Below are positions 43,483-57,035 of a stretch of 64,000 bases of DNA, in pieces. Below the pieces are notes generated by a model. That model saw only the letters and a list, made by a program, of their open reading frames with translations. It was not told the DNA's origin and did no database searches. This stretch comes from Mycoplasma testudinis ATCC 43263 (GTDB lineage: Bacteria; Bacillota_I; Bacilli_A; Mycoplasmatales; Mycoplasmoidaceae): positions 1-64,000 of the forward strand of contig NZ_JHXT01000003.1 of the NCBI RefSeq assembly GCF_000687795.1, read 5' to 3'. How positions within the stretch are numbered: position 1 is the first letter of the stretch; the number at the start of each line of letters is the position of its first letter. The position numbers and the translations under genes are program-made.

Positions 43483-43556
43483 TGGTGCCGAATACAAGAA
43501 TCGAACTTGTCTCTAGTGCTTACCATGCACTTGTTTTACCACTAAACTAAATCGGC
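43483..43556 (-). tRNA. tRNA-Thr (anticodon GGU)
   Basis: The minus strand folds as a cloverleaf. The acceptor is GCCGATT with ATTCGGC (one U-U mismatch at the sixth pair), the anticodon stem is AGTGC/GCACT with loop ATGGTAA giving anticodon GGU, and the T arm is ACAAGTTCGATTCTTGT. CCA is encoded. It reads ACC and ACU. Confidence 0.9.
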
Positions 43557-43831
43557 TTTATAAACGAATTGACACTTAAGATTTGGCATAATCTTCAAAG
43601 CGTAAATAAAAGTTTAATAGCATCATAATAATGCCTAACTATTATAATTTAAAAGTGCTGTAAATACATTGAAAAATATTATTTTCAAACCAAAAGTTCA
43701 TTTATAACTATTTTTAAAAGAAAAAACGGGTTTGACTTCATATAAAATTTATATAATGTTATATTAATAATATAAATCTTTTACTGGTTTAACAACCAAT
43801 TATTTTATTCATGCAATATCGGGTGTAAACA

Positions 43832-44875
43832 ATGGAATTAACAAAACGACAATCCAAACTAATTAAGGCAATAATCGATGAATATACAGCTACTGCTGCT
43901 CCGGTTGGTAGCAAATTATTGATGTCTAAATATTTTAAAGATTTATCAAGCGCAACTATTCGAAACGAAATGTTACAACTGGAAAAATTAGATCTTGTTG
44001 AAAAAACTCATACTTCTTCAGGAAGAGTGCCATCTTTAAAAGGATATCACTATTACGAAAAGAATTTACTATCGCCAATTGTTGATGATGAAATAAGAAC
44101 AAAATTACGAAAAATTCTTTCAGCAAGAGTTAATTCAATTGACGAAGTAATTGAAGTTTCTGTTGACTTCATTAATCAAATTACAAATCTACCGACAGTT
44201 ATTACTTCTTTTAAAACAGACGATCGTCTGTGTCGTTTAGATTTGGTTAAATTAAACGATACAAATGGACTTGTTTTGGTAGTCTCATCAAGTGGCAATG
44301 TCATTAAAAAGACTGTTCAGTTCGGATCAGAAAATCAGTTCGTAGATGTTGCAACATGTATTAAGGTTTTTAATGATCGATTAGTTGATACTAAATTTTC
44401 TGAAATTCAGTCAAAATTAGGAGCATTAAAGGTGATTATTAAAAAAATGGTTCATCAATATGAATATATCGTCCAAGAAATTGTTAACCGAATTTTCGAA
44501 TTTAATGAAAATAATCAGACTAATGTCCGAGGAACTAAAAATCTAATTGCCCAACCAGAATTTGCAGATCGTGATAAATTACTTAAAATTATGAACTTAT
44601 TAGAAAACACTTCGGTTTGGCAACAAATTTCATACAATCACCAAAAAACAGGAAAAACAGTTATTACGTTCGGAGACAGTTTAGGAGTCGAAGGTGTCTC
44701 AGTTGCTTCAACGATGATTGAAACTGACAATAAAAAGCACCAAATTGCAGTTGTTGGTCCAACCCGGATGAATTATGAAAAAATTAAAGGACTGTTGATT
44801 TTGTTAAAAGAAGAGATTGAAAAGATAGGACGTCACAATGTTAAAACCGAAAATCACATTGAAACCAATAACTAG
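43832..44875 (+). CDS. hrcA: Heat-shock repressor HrcA
   Basis: The 347-residue repressor binds CIRCE operators of chaperone genes. The N-terminal winged helix (KRQSKLIKAIIDEYTATAAPVGS, then SSATIRNEMLQLEKL, then THTSSGRVPSLKGYHYY) is typical, as is the C-terminal domain ending in GPTRMNYEKIKGLL. It is preceded by a TTGACT/TATAAT-like sequence at 43732-43757, whose 14-bp spacing is suboptimal. No CIRCE sequence was found in this window near groES, grpE or hrcA. The next gene begins 38 bases before the hrcA stop, so the two are coupled. Confidence 0.95.
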   Translation: MELTKRQSKLIKAIIDEYTATAAPVGSKLLMSKYFKDLSSATIRNEMLQLEKLDLVEKTHTSSGRVPSLKGYHYYEKNLLSPIVDDEIRTKLRKILSARVNSIDEVIEVSVDFINQITNLPTVITSFKTDDRLCRLDLVKLNDTNGLVLVVSSSGNVIKKTVQFGSENQFVDVATCIKVFNDRLVDTKFSEIQSKLGALKVIIKKMVHQYEYIVQEIVNRIFEFNENNQTNVRGTKNLIAQPEFADRDKLLKIMNLLENTSVWQQISYNHQKTGKTVITFGDSLGVEGVSVASTMIETDNKKHQIAVVGPTRMNYEKIKGLLILLKEEIEKIGRHNVKTENHIETNN

Positions 44876-45491
44876 AATTGTAAATGTTGCTAAAAAAGCA
44901 ATAGTTATCAATTACGTTGACGTTGGCCTTCAAAAAGAAGTTTCTCAAAAAATCGTTAAGCAAAAGATTTTTGATAATTTTATAGCACTAGTCCTCATTT
45001 TTTGAGCCTTTCGAGATAAAAATATTTTGACTGAAAAAGTTGAATGCTGAAGTTTAAAAATTAACGATGTCGATCAACTTCAACCAGTCTATAAACTAAT
45101 TGGAGAACTTTTTTTAATCGGCGTTAAAAAAATTAACGAAAATAAGGATTACTTTGAAGAACAAGACAACTTCGTCAAATTAGCTGAAGAATACGCCGAA
45201 AAAATAATGGTTGAAATAGCAAAAAATAGCTCAAAATCTAAAGAAGATAACGACGCTTTAGAAAGTGTTCTAGAAGTTTTATTAAACTTTAATTTTATTG
45301 ATTTATATACTTTTAAAATTGAGGTTGCAACTAACCAGAAAGAACTTGAAATTTATAAGAAATTAGTGAAATTAATTGAAGTTCAAATGTCTTATTTAGA
45401 TAATTCGTACGAAATGTTTCGCTGTGTAAATTCTGTTAACTTTAATACTTTTTTTAAAATTATTGTTTCCTTGAGAAAAAGTTTAATTTAA
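44838..45491 (+). CDS. Hypothetical protein overlapping hrcA, upstream of dxs
   Basis: The 217-residue protein starts inside the hrcA end with AGGA as ribosome binding site. It is charged and helical, with no clear membrane segment apart from a short hydrophobic piece (NFIALVLIFWAF) around residue 50. Two UGA-Trp codons are used. No known motif is visible. Its place directly before dxs recalls nusB and other small helical genes beside dxs in Bacillus, but the sequence does not let me call it NusB. Confidence 0.6.
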
Positions 45492-45494
45492 ATT

Positions 45495-47492
45495 ATGGAA
45501 AATAAAAACGACTTAAGTAATTTAATAGGCAAATATCCACTTTTAAACCAAATTGATAGTTACGCCGATTTCAAAAAAATTCCCAGTTCTCAATTAACTC
45601 AATTAGCCACTGAAGTTCGTAATTTTATTATTGAATTAGCAAAAAACAAAAGTATTCACCTCGGAAGTAATTTAGGAGTTGTTGAATTATCGATTGTTTT
45701 ATGTCGGGTTTTTGATTTAGACAAAAACATTGTATTTTATGATACCGGACATCAAGCTTACGTTCATAAAATTTTAACCGGAAGGGCAAAACAAATGCAT
45801 ACCATTCGTGATACGAATGGTTTGTCCGGAATGCAAGATATGAATGAGTCTAAATACGATTTTTATTCAGGTGGTCATTGTGGGAATTCTTTATCAGTGG
45901 CTCAAGGGTTTTGTGAAGCTGATGGAAGTGAAAATGCGTTGATTTCAAATAAATGAAAAAAAGCACTTTTTCAATTGTTAGAACACGAGATAAATCCTTC
46001 TAAAATAAAAAAAATTACCAAGTTTCAAAATAAATTTAAGGTTAAGAAAAAATATATTGTCCCCGTGATTGGAGATAGTTCCATTTCAAATGGAATTGCT
46101 TTAGAAGCATTAAATGATTTAAGTTTTCGAAAAACCCAGCCTATCGTTATTTTGAATGACAACGGGATGTCAATTTCTAAATCAGTAGGATCATTAGCTA
46201 AAGCTGTTTCTAAAATTAGAGTGAACAAACTTGTAACCTTTATCGAAAAAATTCTTTATAAGATTTTGTGAAACACAGAATTAGGAAAAAAGATTTACCG
46301 CTTCATGTACAAAATTTTTCATGGAGTGGGTAAACGAGTTGCGGGAGCAAATATTTTTAGTTCGCTAGGATTTCAATATATTGGGCCAATTAATGGTCAT
46401 AATATTAAAGCTTTAAATAATGCTTTAGAAAAAGCAAAATGATACCAGCAGTTTCAGCCAGTTATTGTTCATATAAAAACAATCAAAGGTTTTGGTTTGG
46501 ATAATGCTATTAAAGATACGATCGGAATGCTTCATAATTCTATTGTTGAAAATGATACAACTAAACTGACAGGTGAGCATTTGAGCAATTATTTAAACCT
46601 ACTGATGGCACAAAATAAATCAATTAGAGTGATTAATCCAGCAATGACTTTAAATTCTGGTTTCTTGCAATTCAGTTTAGATCATCCGGGTTATTATTTT
46701 GATGTTGGAATATCTGAAGAACATGCTTTGAGTTTAGCAAGCGGGATGGCGCTTAAAAAATTATCACCAATAGTAATCATTTATTCAACTTTTTTACAAC
46801 GTGCTTATGATCAATTAATTCACGATTTCGCAAGGCTTAAATTAGGATTAACTCTTTTAATTGACCGTGCCCAAGTATCGGGTGCTGATGGTAATTCTCA
46901 TCACGGAATTTTTGATGTCAGTTTACTCAAAACAGTACCATTTACTATTATTAGTGCTCCCTGTGATATTTATCAAGCAAAATTACTTTTAAACGATTCG
47001 ATTTATCATTCAAAAAATGTTATTTATGCAATTCGGTACCCTAAAAAATTACCGGAAACACAATACTCCCAACAGCAAAAAACCGAGCTGGAAAATAACA
47101 TCAAAAATAAAAACTGACAAATGGTTATTCGCAATCAAAATAAAACTAAAAAACTAGTTATAACTTATGGTAATTGAGTTAATGTTTTTAAAAAGACAAT
47201 AGGTGACAATAATTATCAAGTAGATTTAATAAACGCTTTATTTGTTCATGGCTACAACGCAAGACAATTAGAAGCTATCATCAATGATTATGATGAAATT
47301 TTAGTTTATGAAGAAATCTATGGGCCCCAAGGGTTATATAGTGACTTGAAGACTGCTGCAAAACCAGGCAAAATTATTATTGGAAAACACTTCACAAATT
47401 TTCCAGGATCTGGAAACAACAATGATATTTATGACGCAAATGGATTAAATGTCAAAAAATGCTTAGAAGAATTTTTAAAAGTTAAATCTTAA
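45495..47492 (+). CDS. dxs: 1-deoxy-D-xylulose-5-phosphate synthase
   Basis: The 665-residue, thiamine diphosphate-dependent enzyme joins pyruvate and glyceraldehyde-3-phosphate, the first step of the MEP route to isoprenoids. Family features include IHLGSNLGVVELSIVL, FYDTGHQAYVHKILTGR, GDSSISNGIALEALNDL (family GDGxxxxG), LNDNGMSIS, EEHALSLASGMAL with the catalytic glutamate, and the GADGNSHHGIFDVSLL histidine loop. Eleven or more tryptophans and interruptions are UGA-coded. It is distinguished from transketolase by the HLxSNLG and GHQAY context. It lies three bases after the unknown gene and is not followed by other MEP genes here. Confidence 0.92.
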
Positions 47493-47599
47493 AAAGCAAT
47501 AAATTTTTTCTAGGCATTTTTTCAGTTTTTTTTTGCTAATAGTAAGGCATTAACTAAAGATATTCGTTTATACGTTAATAGCATCTGCTTAAATAAAAT

Positions 47600-48706
47600 T
47601 TAATTATATTTTATCTTCGTTTTTTTCAAGAAAAAATCTAATGTAATTTTGTAAATTTTTTTAAATGCTTGATTTACATTTTTTAAAGCAAGTTTTTGCA
47701 TAATGTTAATATCAAAAAGTTGTCGTTCTTTATCTTTTTTTCTTCCTGGTTCAATTTTATCTGCTACATAAATAATTTTATCAAGAACGGTTAATTTTTT
47801 TTGAATTGGTTCAGTATGACGATAAACGGCATTCAAAATTGTTTCATTATCAAATAAATAATCATGTTTCATAATGTAGTATGCTGCAAAGGGATGAAGG
47901 GTTTTGATTGACGTAAATTTTTTAATATTTAGTAAACTTGCATATTTAAGTAAATCATCTTTAGAAAGCTCTTTGGCTAAATCATGAAACAGACCAGCCA
48001 CATAAGCTTCATTAGGATTTTTATAGTTACAAGATCTTGCCAAACGTTTAGCAAACCTTGCTGTTCTTAAACAATGCTGCCATCGTTCGTTGCTCAAACG
48101 TTCTTGAATTCTTTTATTAGCGTAAACGCAATTGTCATTTATATATTTAATAACTAATGGATTCATTCATTTCTTAATTGATTTTCTTCTTAATGTTGAA
48201 GAGCTGATATCAATTAAAGTTTCGCCAATTCTTTGCATTTTGAATTTTTTAACATTTTCATGAACAACAGGAAAACCGGGACGATCTAAATATATAATTT
48301 GACTGTTTTTACTAATTCATTCAGCGTTTTCTCATTTGTCGAAAGTGCTTAAGTGATCAGATCCAATTAGACTAAATAATTGATCGTTTTTGAAACGTTT
48401 TTTAAAAGCTTTAAGCGTCTTATAAAAATAAGAATTTTTGTTTTTGATTTCGTCCAAACTGATTTTTATCTTAGAAAATTGTTTAGTTGCTATTTTTATC
48501 ATCTGAATCCGGTGATAATTCGAGGCATTTATGCGTTTTTTAAAGGGCGATAAATGAGAAACAATTAAATATAAAACATCAGCATTTATTGCTTTCAAGG
48601 CCATTTGAGCCGATTTTAAATGACCGGCATGAAAGGGATCAAAACTGCCACCATACAACACGATTTTTTTAGGGATTACGTTTTTTTTCTTATTATATTT
48701 TTGCAT
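47600..48706 (-). CDS. nadD: Fused nicotinate-nucleotide adenylyltransferase and YqeK-like HD phosphohydrolase
   Basis: The 368-residue protein joins two domains in one frame across UGA-Trp codons. The NadD domain (about residues 10-190) has YGGSFDPFHAGHLKSAQMAL and the SLIGSDHL region and makes deamido-NAD from nicotinate mononucleotide. The HD domain (about 200-368) has HCLRTARFAKRLA, AGLFHDLAKEL, a later YRHTEP, and ends near a lysine tail; YqeK-type HD proteins hydrolyse diadenosine tetraphosphate. The same fusion is known to me from M. genitalium MG240, of equal length. ATG 48706 is chosen over the in-frame TTG at 48712. It overlaps yqeH by 14 bases. Confidence 0.9.
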
Positions 48707-49847
48707 TGTCAAAAAAGATTGGTTTAATTATCTTATTAGGTATTTCAAGTTTAATTGATTTTATATTTTTTAAACTAATAATCCCAAGGCCATATAAAAC
48801 TAAAAAGCATTGTTTTTCTTGAGAAGTAAATCAATACTGATTGAATTCAAGTTTCTCAGAATTAAATTTGTTGCCAAATAATTTATCGTGATTCAGTTTC
48901 AAGCGTTCGCTATTTTTGATAGATGATTTATGTACTTTCAGATTTTGACTAAAATAAAAAGTTGCCGATCCTTTAGTTGCGTCATTTAATTCAAGTTCGC
49001 ATCATAACAAATTTTCTCCAATAAATAACTGGTTACTTGTTAATTGAAAGGTTTTTGGTTTAATTGTGTTGATTCCAACTATATTTTTTAATTGTTGCAT
49101 ACTCATTAACGACTGGAAAGTATCGTGGCGTTGAACCCCAGGAACATCAATCAAAGTAAAATCTCGAGTTTTTATTTGTTTTAACCCTTGGGTTGTATTC
49201 AAAAATGGACTTGTAACTAACAAGTTGTGATTAATTCTTTCACGTTTTAAAATTCAATTAATAATGCTACTTTTACCGCTATTTGTAAGTCCAACAAAAC
49301 AAGCTTTCAAATGATCTTGACTAACTTGATATAAAGCGTTTTGCAATTGTAAGTAGTTAAGGTTCTGTTTAACGGATGTAAATATAATTTGACTGTCATC
49401 AAGATCTAATTCAAGACGATCGACATATGTAAATAAACGTTTTAATAACAATTCTCAATTTTTTGTAGATACGATTAAATCAATTTTAGAAATAACTAAA
49501 TAAAATGCTTTTGCTTGTTTTGCTAATTGTTTAATTTCCTTTACTTCAAAAGGAATACTAGACAAGTCACAGACATAAAATAACGCGTTTTTTTCGTATT
49601 GAAAATCTTTTAGTGTTGCACTAGCGCTACTTTTTGCAACAGTATCAACTATTTTAGTTTTTCCGTAATGTTTTATTTGAAAACAACGTTGGCAAAGAAT
49701 CGCCTTATTAATCACTGGTGTAAATCCGGGATCATTTTGATTTTCACTTAAGATTGCACCACAACCACCACATTTTTTATTAATGGTTTTTATCTCTTTT
49801 GTTTTTTGCTGTTTATTTATTTTTTTTGTTGTTTTATAAGATTTCAT
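48693..49847 (-). CDS. yqeH: Circularly permuted GTPase YqeH
   Basis: The 384-residue GTPase assists 30S subunit assembly. A zinc finger (CGGCGAIL and CQRCFQIKHYG, four cysteines near residues 30-65) precedes the GTPase, whose motifs occur in the permuted order G4 (SKID near 125), G1 (GLTNSGKSSIIN near 200), then G3 (DVPG near 240). That order is the family hallmark. Tryptophans next to the G1 motif are UGA. ATG 49847 is preferred because GGTGGAG lies just before it. The start lies inside yqeG and the end inside nadD, with 14-base overlaps at both ends. Confidence 0.92.
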
Positions 49848-50439
49848 TTGCTCCACCAATAAAGTCCTCGTTTAAGACATCAATGTTTAAGAAGTTATTT
49901 TGTTCTAACCTTGAATAAATAAAACGTTCTAAAAATAAGCGAATCCGTTTATTCCCTAATTTAGATTCATATACAATATCCATTAATGAACTAACTAAAA
50001 TTGATTTGCACCCTAAACGGTTGGCTGCAAGAATGTCAGTAATTAATTGGTCTCCCATAAAAACAATATCCGCTGGTGCATAATGATGTTGTTTCATATG
50101 TTTTTTAATTTTATTAATTAAAGGTTTTTTTGCGTTGGCAATAAATCCATTAATTAATTCTTGGTTTAATAGTTTTTCGCTAAATTCTGAAACCCGACGT
50201 GTTGAATTATTTGAGACTAATCAAACAGCAATTTTCTGGCTCTTTAAAAGCTTTAAGAAAGCGATAACATTCTGGGTTGGTTTGCGACTGAAGTGGGGCA
50301 CTAAAGTATTGTCTAAATCACAATACAAAACCCGAAATCCCTGTTGTTTGAGAGCAAAGATGTTTAATTTTTCAAAATTAGTTAAATAAATACTAGGACG
50401 AAAATAGTTTAAGATCGTACTACGACGGTGTTTCAGCAT
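49834..50439 (-). CDS. yqeG: YqeG family HAD-type phosphatase
   Basis: The 201-residue protein carries the HAD nucleophile motif CDLDNTLVPH near residue 41, SNNSTRR as motif II and GDQLITDILAANRLG as the late acidic motif, so a phosphatase of the YqeG group is clear. The substrate is not known in this group. One UGA-Trp occurs near 50219. In Bacillus the same genes stand as yqeG-yqeH-...-nadD-yqeK, which fits the overlapping order here. The start lies 20 bases inside parC, so translation is coupled. Confidence 0.9.
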
Positions 50440-52906
50440 TGTTAAATAAATTATTTGTTTCGTTTATTATAGTTTCATCTACGATTAATGGTGCATAAAC
50501 TTGTTGTTTAAAAACAGCACTCATTCGGGAATCAAGATCCATCACGGGAATGATACCGACCTTTACAAAGTTTAAATTTCCTTCATTATCAGCAATTAAA
50601 ACAGGTTGGTTTACTTTAGCAATAAATCCATAAGTTATTTTATATGGTTTTGATTTTACTTGTTGCAATAACGGTTTCCCCATTGTTGAACGACTTAAAC
50701 TATCGATATCATGGATTCGAACTCTTTTTGCATTCCCATGACTAGCTAGTAAAGTTAAGTATTCGTTTTTATCAGAAACGATGACGCTGCTAATTAAATT
50801 ATCATCGGGACGTAATTTGATTCCCCTAACACCCATTCCTTTTAAACCGATGGCAGTTACTTCGTCAATATTAAAACGAAGGCCATAACCATTTTTAGAA
50901 ATTAATAAAACTTCGTTTTTTTCGTCGTGAACGTTTTGAACATCAACTAATAAGTCATTTGCTTTTAAACTCATACAAACACTTGGACGAGTACTTTTAA
51001 ATGACATAATGTCGTTAACGAAAATCCGTTTGACCATTCCATCTTTACTGGTTAAAAATAAAGTTTCATTTGTTTCATTTTGATTGGCTTTAATGATTTG
51101 ACTATAAATAATTTTTTCATTATCACGTAAAGTTGTGATGCTATTGATATGAGCACCTTGTTCTTTTAAACGGCTAGGTTTAATTTTATGAACGGGTAAT
51201 ACTAAGAAATTACCATAAATTGTGATTAACAAAAGCCGATCTAAACTATCAGCCGATTGAATGTTTATGACACTATCACCCTCTTTTAGTTTAGCGGTTT
51301 TGATCGCTTCAATGGAAACTGTCTTTGGACTACATAATTTCAAATATCCATCACGAGTTACAACAAGAGTGTTAGTTTTGTTTTCAATCACGTCAGTCGC
51401 TTCAATGACAATTTTTTCAACAGCACCTGCTACTTGCGACTTACGGGCATTACCAAAGCGTTTTTTATAATTGCGTAAGATATTTTTTAAGTAATTATTA
51501 CGATGTACTTCATCATCTAATAATGCTTGGAGCTCTTCAATTTGGGCTTGGAGTTCTTTAGATTCATTCATCAGTGCTTGAACATCGGTATTAGTTAAGC
51601 GATACAAGCGTAATTGGACGATTGCTTCAGCTTGAATTTCGCTTAATTTTAAGGCTGCAATTAGTTTTTCTTTAGCATCATTTTTATCATTGGCAGAACG
51701 AATCAATTTAACTACTTGATCAATAACTGAAGTTGCTTTGATTAAACCAACCACAATTTCTAAACGATGTTTGGCTTTCTTTAAATCAAAATTGGTACTT
51801 TTGATAATGACATCAACAGCATGACTTAAATAACTATCTAAGTAGCCAATTAATCCCATTTGGACTGGTTTACGATGATCAATTACAATTGTATTAATGT
51901 TGAAATTGATTTGTAATTGGGTTGTTTTGTATAAATATTTTTTAATAGCTTCTGCAGCTTTTTCGTCGCCCTTATATTCTAAAACGATCCGAATTCCATT
52001 TTTATCTGATTCATCGCGAACTTCTTCTAAATATGGTAACTTGTTGTCAACAATAATTTCTTCAATCGAACGAATAATTAAGGCTTTATTAGTTTCAAAT
52101 GGAATTTCACTAATGATTAGTTTATTTTTTCGTTTATCGTTTTCAGGACCAATTTTAGCCCGAATGACTAATTTACCGCGACCGGTTTCAAAAGCTTCTT
52201 TAATTCCACCATCATCATGAATTATTCCGCCGGTTGGAAAGTCTGGTGCCGGAATAACTTTCATTAAAGAATCCAACCGACAGTTAGGCGAATCAATGCG
52301 CATAATAATTGCATCTATTAACTCATTTAAATTGTATGGTGGGATATTAGTCGCATAACCTGCAGCAATTCCAGAAGCTCCGTTCACCATCAAGTTAGGT
52401 AATAAACTTGGTAAAACAGTAGGTTCAGTTTCAGCATCATCAAAATTAGGCACAAACTTAACCGTTTCTTTTTCCAAATTAGCTAACATTTCATATGCAA
52501 AGGGTGATAACCTAGCTTCAGTATACCGCATTGCTGCAGGACTATCGCCATCGATTGATCCGTTATTACCTTGCATATCTATTAAACGAATGTTATTTTT
52601 TCATGGTTGACTCATTCGCACCAATGCTTCATAAATTGAAGAATCACCATGCGGGTGGTATTTACCGATAACTTCTCCGACCGTACTTGCTGATTTTTTA
52701 TGCGGACGATCTGGAGTTAAATTTAAACGACTCATCCCGTATAAAATTCGTCGTTGGACCGGTTTAAGTCCGTCGCGAATATCAGGTAAAGCCCGATCTT
52801 GAATGATGTACTTGGCATATTTGGCAAAACTATCAGACATAATTTCGCCAAGAGAACGTTTTCAAATGCGTTGGAGTTGACTGTCTTTATCTTTTTCGTG
52901 AGCCAT
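50420..52906 (-). CDS. parC: DNA topoisomerase IV subunit A
   Basis: The 828-residue subunit cuts and rejoins DNA to unlink sister chromosomes. The N-terminal core has [40 protein letters not shown] (quinolone-resistance region, Ser-Ser) and the catalytic [12 protein letters not shown] tyrosine. The C-terminal blades include [20 protein letters not shown]. Features such as [23 protein letters not shown] and [15 protein letters not shown] fit ParC rather than GyrA. The start ATG is at 52906, where the family [21 protein letters not shown] begins (two UGA-Trp codons nearby). It follows parE by three bases. Confidence 0.92.
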
Positions 52907-52909
52907 ATT

Positions 52910-54877
<1,968 letters not shown>

Positions 54878-54920
54878 TTAAAAATAAAAAAATAATTAGT
54901 TGAATTAATAAAAATTCAGA

Positions 54921-55250
54921 CTAACTATTTTTTTTGTGAACTGAACGACTAGTTTCTAAAACCGCTTCAGCAAAAGCACGAGAAACAACGAACCGAACTC
55001 GCTTCTTAGCTGGAATTTTTACTTTTTGTTTAGTAAATGGATTAATTCCATTCCGTGCTTTTACTTTTTGGACTTTAAATTTTCCTAAGTCAAATAAGCG
55101 AATGATACCACTTGTTTTTAATTCTAATTTTAAAACGTGTTGAATAGCAATCACAACATCTTTAATTGCGTTACCTTGAATATTAGTTAATGCGCTAATT
55201 TGACGAATTAATTCACTTTGCGTCATTGGTTTTTTAGGACTAGCAGCCAT
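54921..55250 (-). CDS. HU-family DNA-binding protein
   Basis: The 109-residue nucleoid protein has the HU fold: MTQSELIRQISALTN helix pair, LGKFKVQKVKARNGINPFTKQKVKIPAKK (the beta arm with the proline and arginine region) and an RVRFVVSRAFAEAV end. It is slightly longer than HU by about 15 residues at both ends. The ATG follows GGAG at good spacing. A perfect inverted repeat stands a few bases upstream of that site. A basic, DNA-bending role is expected. Confidence 0.92.
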   Translation of the reverse strand: MAASPKKPMTQSELIRQISALTNIQGNAIKDVVIAIQHVLKLELKTSGIIRLFDLGKFKVQKVKARNGINPFTKQKVKIPAKKRVRFVVSRAFAEAVLETSRSVHKKNS

Positions 55251-55264
55251 ATTTTACTCCGATT

Positions 55265-55283
55265 CTATCAGATTTTCTGATAG
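55265..55283 (-). repeat. Inverted repeat in the HU leader
   Basis: CTATCAGA and TCTGATAG form a perfect eight-pair stem around three bases, ending about five bases before the GGAG ribosome binding site. There is no T run. It may stabilise the message or control access to the start. Confidence 0.55.
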
Positions 55284-55402
55284 CGTTATTTCTTAAATTC
55301 ATTTAAAATATTTTAAATTGTTTTATTTAAAAATAGCATATTTTCGTTAAGTTTTCCACAAAAAAGGCTTATTTTGTGCATAATTTTGGTTTTTTTAGAA
55401 TT

Positions 55403-56215
55403 TTAAGTTCATTCTTGGCGTGTCTTTTTTTGAAAACTGTATTGAAAGTCCTTTACAAAATATTGCTCTACTAACTTAAAATTTGACGCCGGTTTTTTAA
55501 ACATTCCATAAATTAATAACGTTATTGCAATTTTTGAAAGATAATCACTATATGTAAAATAATAATTTTTAGTTTGGTTTTTTTCTTGCTTAGTTTCAAT
55601 TCTTTTAAGCCGTGAGCGATACAAACTTAAAGTTAAATCAAACGAGCGATTAATTCTTCCACCAAGATTTCTAAACGCATCATGTCAAGCTATTAAATCT
55701 ATTGGTTTAGCATTTTGAATTTGATTAAATCATTCGTTTAAAAAAATATCATTCACATTTTTGATTGAAAGATAAAGATCATAAATCATAAAACCAACTC
55801 AAATTAAAACACTAATAATATAAAAAACGAAGTACGTAACAAACCGGTTGATCACAATCAGATAAACAGCATTTAATATAAGGTTGGAAAAATTTTGATC
55901 ATATCCATTAGGCTGATTAACTTTGACTTTGATTTGATTAAAAATTTCATACATTTGTTTAAATTGCGTCCCACATAAAATTCCGAAAAAAACCGAGACG
56001 AAAATAAGTAAAAAAAACTTTCTTAAAACAATTGTTGTAACTGATAAATGATTAATTAAAAAAATGGTTGTATGTTTTTTGATGAAGCGAATATAAACAT
56101 ACCGAAAGACTAAAGTTGCAATTAATAAAAGAAAGATTCCGATGTCAAAAGGAATTATCCCAACATAATTCTTGATGGAAAATAAATCGTATTGTTGTAA
56201 TTCTTGTTCAAGCAC
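55403..56215 (-). CDS. Membrane protein of a possible paired family, downstream of the riboflavin genes
   Basis: The 270-residue protein begins with GTG after AAAGG. It has a short N-terminus, hydrophobic segments around residues 22-40, 60-85 and 115-150, and a basic cytoplasmic part with a hydrophobic helix near residue 235. The C-terminal region, with YFTYSDYLSKIAITLLIYG and a tail VEQYFVKDF, resembles in layout the last part of the next protein (56246-57010). The genes are 30 bases apart. Three tryptophans are UGA. No flavin transporter motif (RibU, RibM/PnuX) is evident, so the function is unknown. Confidence 0.65.
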
Positions 56216-56245
56216 TATTAGTTAACCTTTAATTAAAATTTAATA

Positions 56246-57010
56246 TTACATAAATTCATTTAAATAATAACGCACTAAATTTAACCCAAATTCATAAAAA
56301 TGGGTAGCCGTTTTTTGATTTTTCAAATTAAATGACTTTCAGGTGAATAAAAAATAAGTAGTCGCAAAATAAATGTGTTTATAATCTGTTTTCTTTTGTA
56401 TCATCAATTTCATTAAACGGTATTGAAAATTATTAGCAATTCTTGTATCAAAAGCACTTTGATATTCACTTCCAATTACCTTATAAGCTTTTAAAACTTC
56501 TTCCCAATTTAAATCATATAGTTCACGCTTAAAGTTGTTAATAAACTCATTGGTTACTTTTGTTTTAACCAAAACTAAATTGAAAATAAGAAAAACAGAA
56601 GTTAACAAAACCAAAACAAGGTTGATGGCTATTGACGCATACAAATGAACGTTAGCATAACGAAATAGTTCATTCTTTAAAATCGTAAAATCATCACCGT
56701 TAATTATTGGGTGTTGATTTTGAATACTAATAACAGGATCACCCCGTGAACTAACCAAATACCCACCCAATAATCAAACCGATACAAAACCAATTACAAC
56801 AGCTGTAAAAAATGGCCATTGCATCCATTTAATGATTGATCCACTGTCGTAATAAAATCTACGGTTTCCATATTTTTCATAAATCCGGTAAATAATATAG
56901 CTGATGAAAATTAAATAACTAATCGTTAGGATTGTTGCAAATCAAAAGGTTCCATCGACTTGAGAATACAAATTGACTCCAGGAATCTTTTCTAAAACTT
57001 GTGCTAACAT
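56246..57010 (-). CDS. Membrane protein following ribH, function unknown
   Basis: The 254-residue protein has hydrophobic segments around residues 20-45, 65-80 and 120-145, with external loops of about 40 residues, then a cytoplasmic region of about 100 residues containing YFATTYFLFTWKSF and an end NLVRYYLNEF. Its ATG lies 25 bases after the ribH stop, with no terminator in between, so it may be part of the riboflavin transcript. Overall layout resembles the neighbouring membrane protein (55403-56215), suggesting an old duplication, though identity is low. Four or more tryptophans are UGA. Not recognised. Confidence 0.68.
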
Positions 57011-57035
57011 TTATCACTCGTTTTAAAATCAATGT

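Noticed and set aside
43600-43831. CIRCE operator before hrcA, grpE or groES
   Set aside because: I looked for TTAGCACTC-N9-GAGTGCTAA and found no acceptable copy near any of these genes.
45495-47492. dxs as transketolase
   Set aside because: The HLGSNLG, GHQAY and GADGNSHHGIFD features and the domain order are those of DXS.
55340-55380. DnaA-box-like TTTTCCACA near HU, as a sign of oriC
   Set aside because: A single match with no cluster of boxes, no dnaA or dnaN nearby, and expected by chance in AT-rich DNA.
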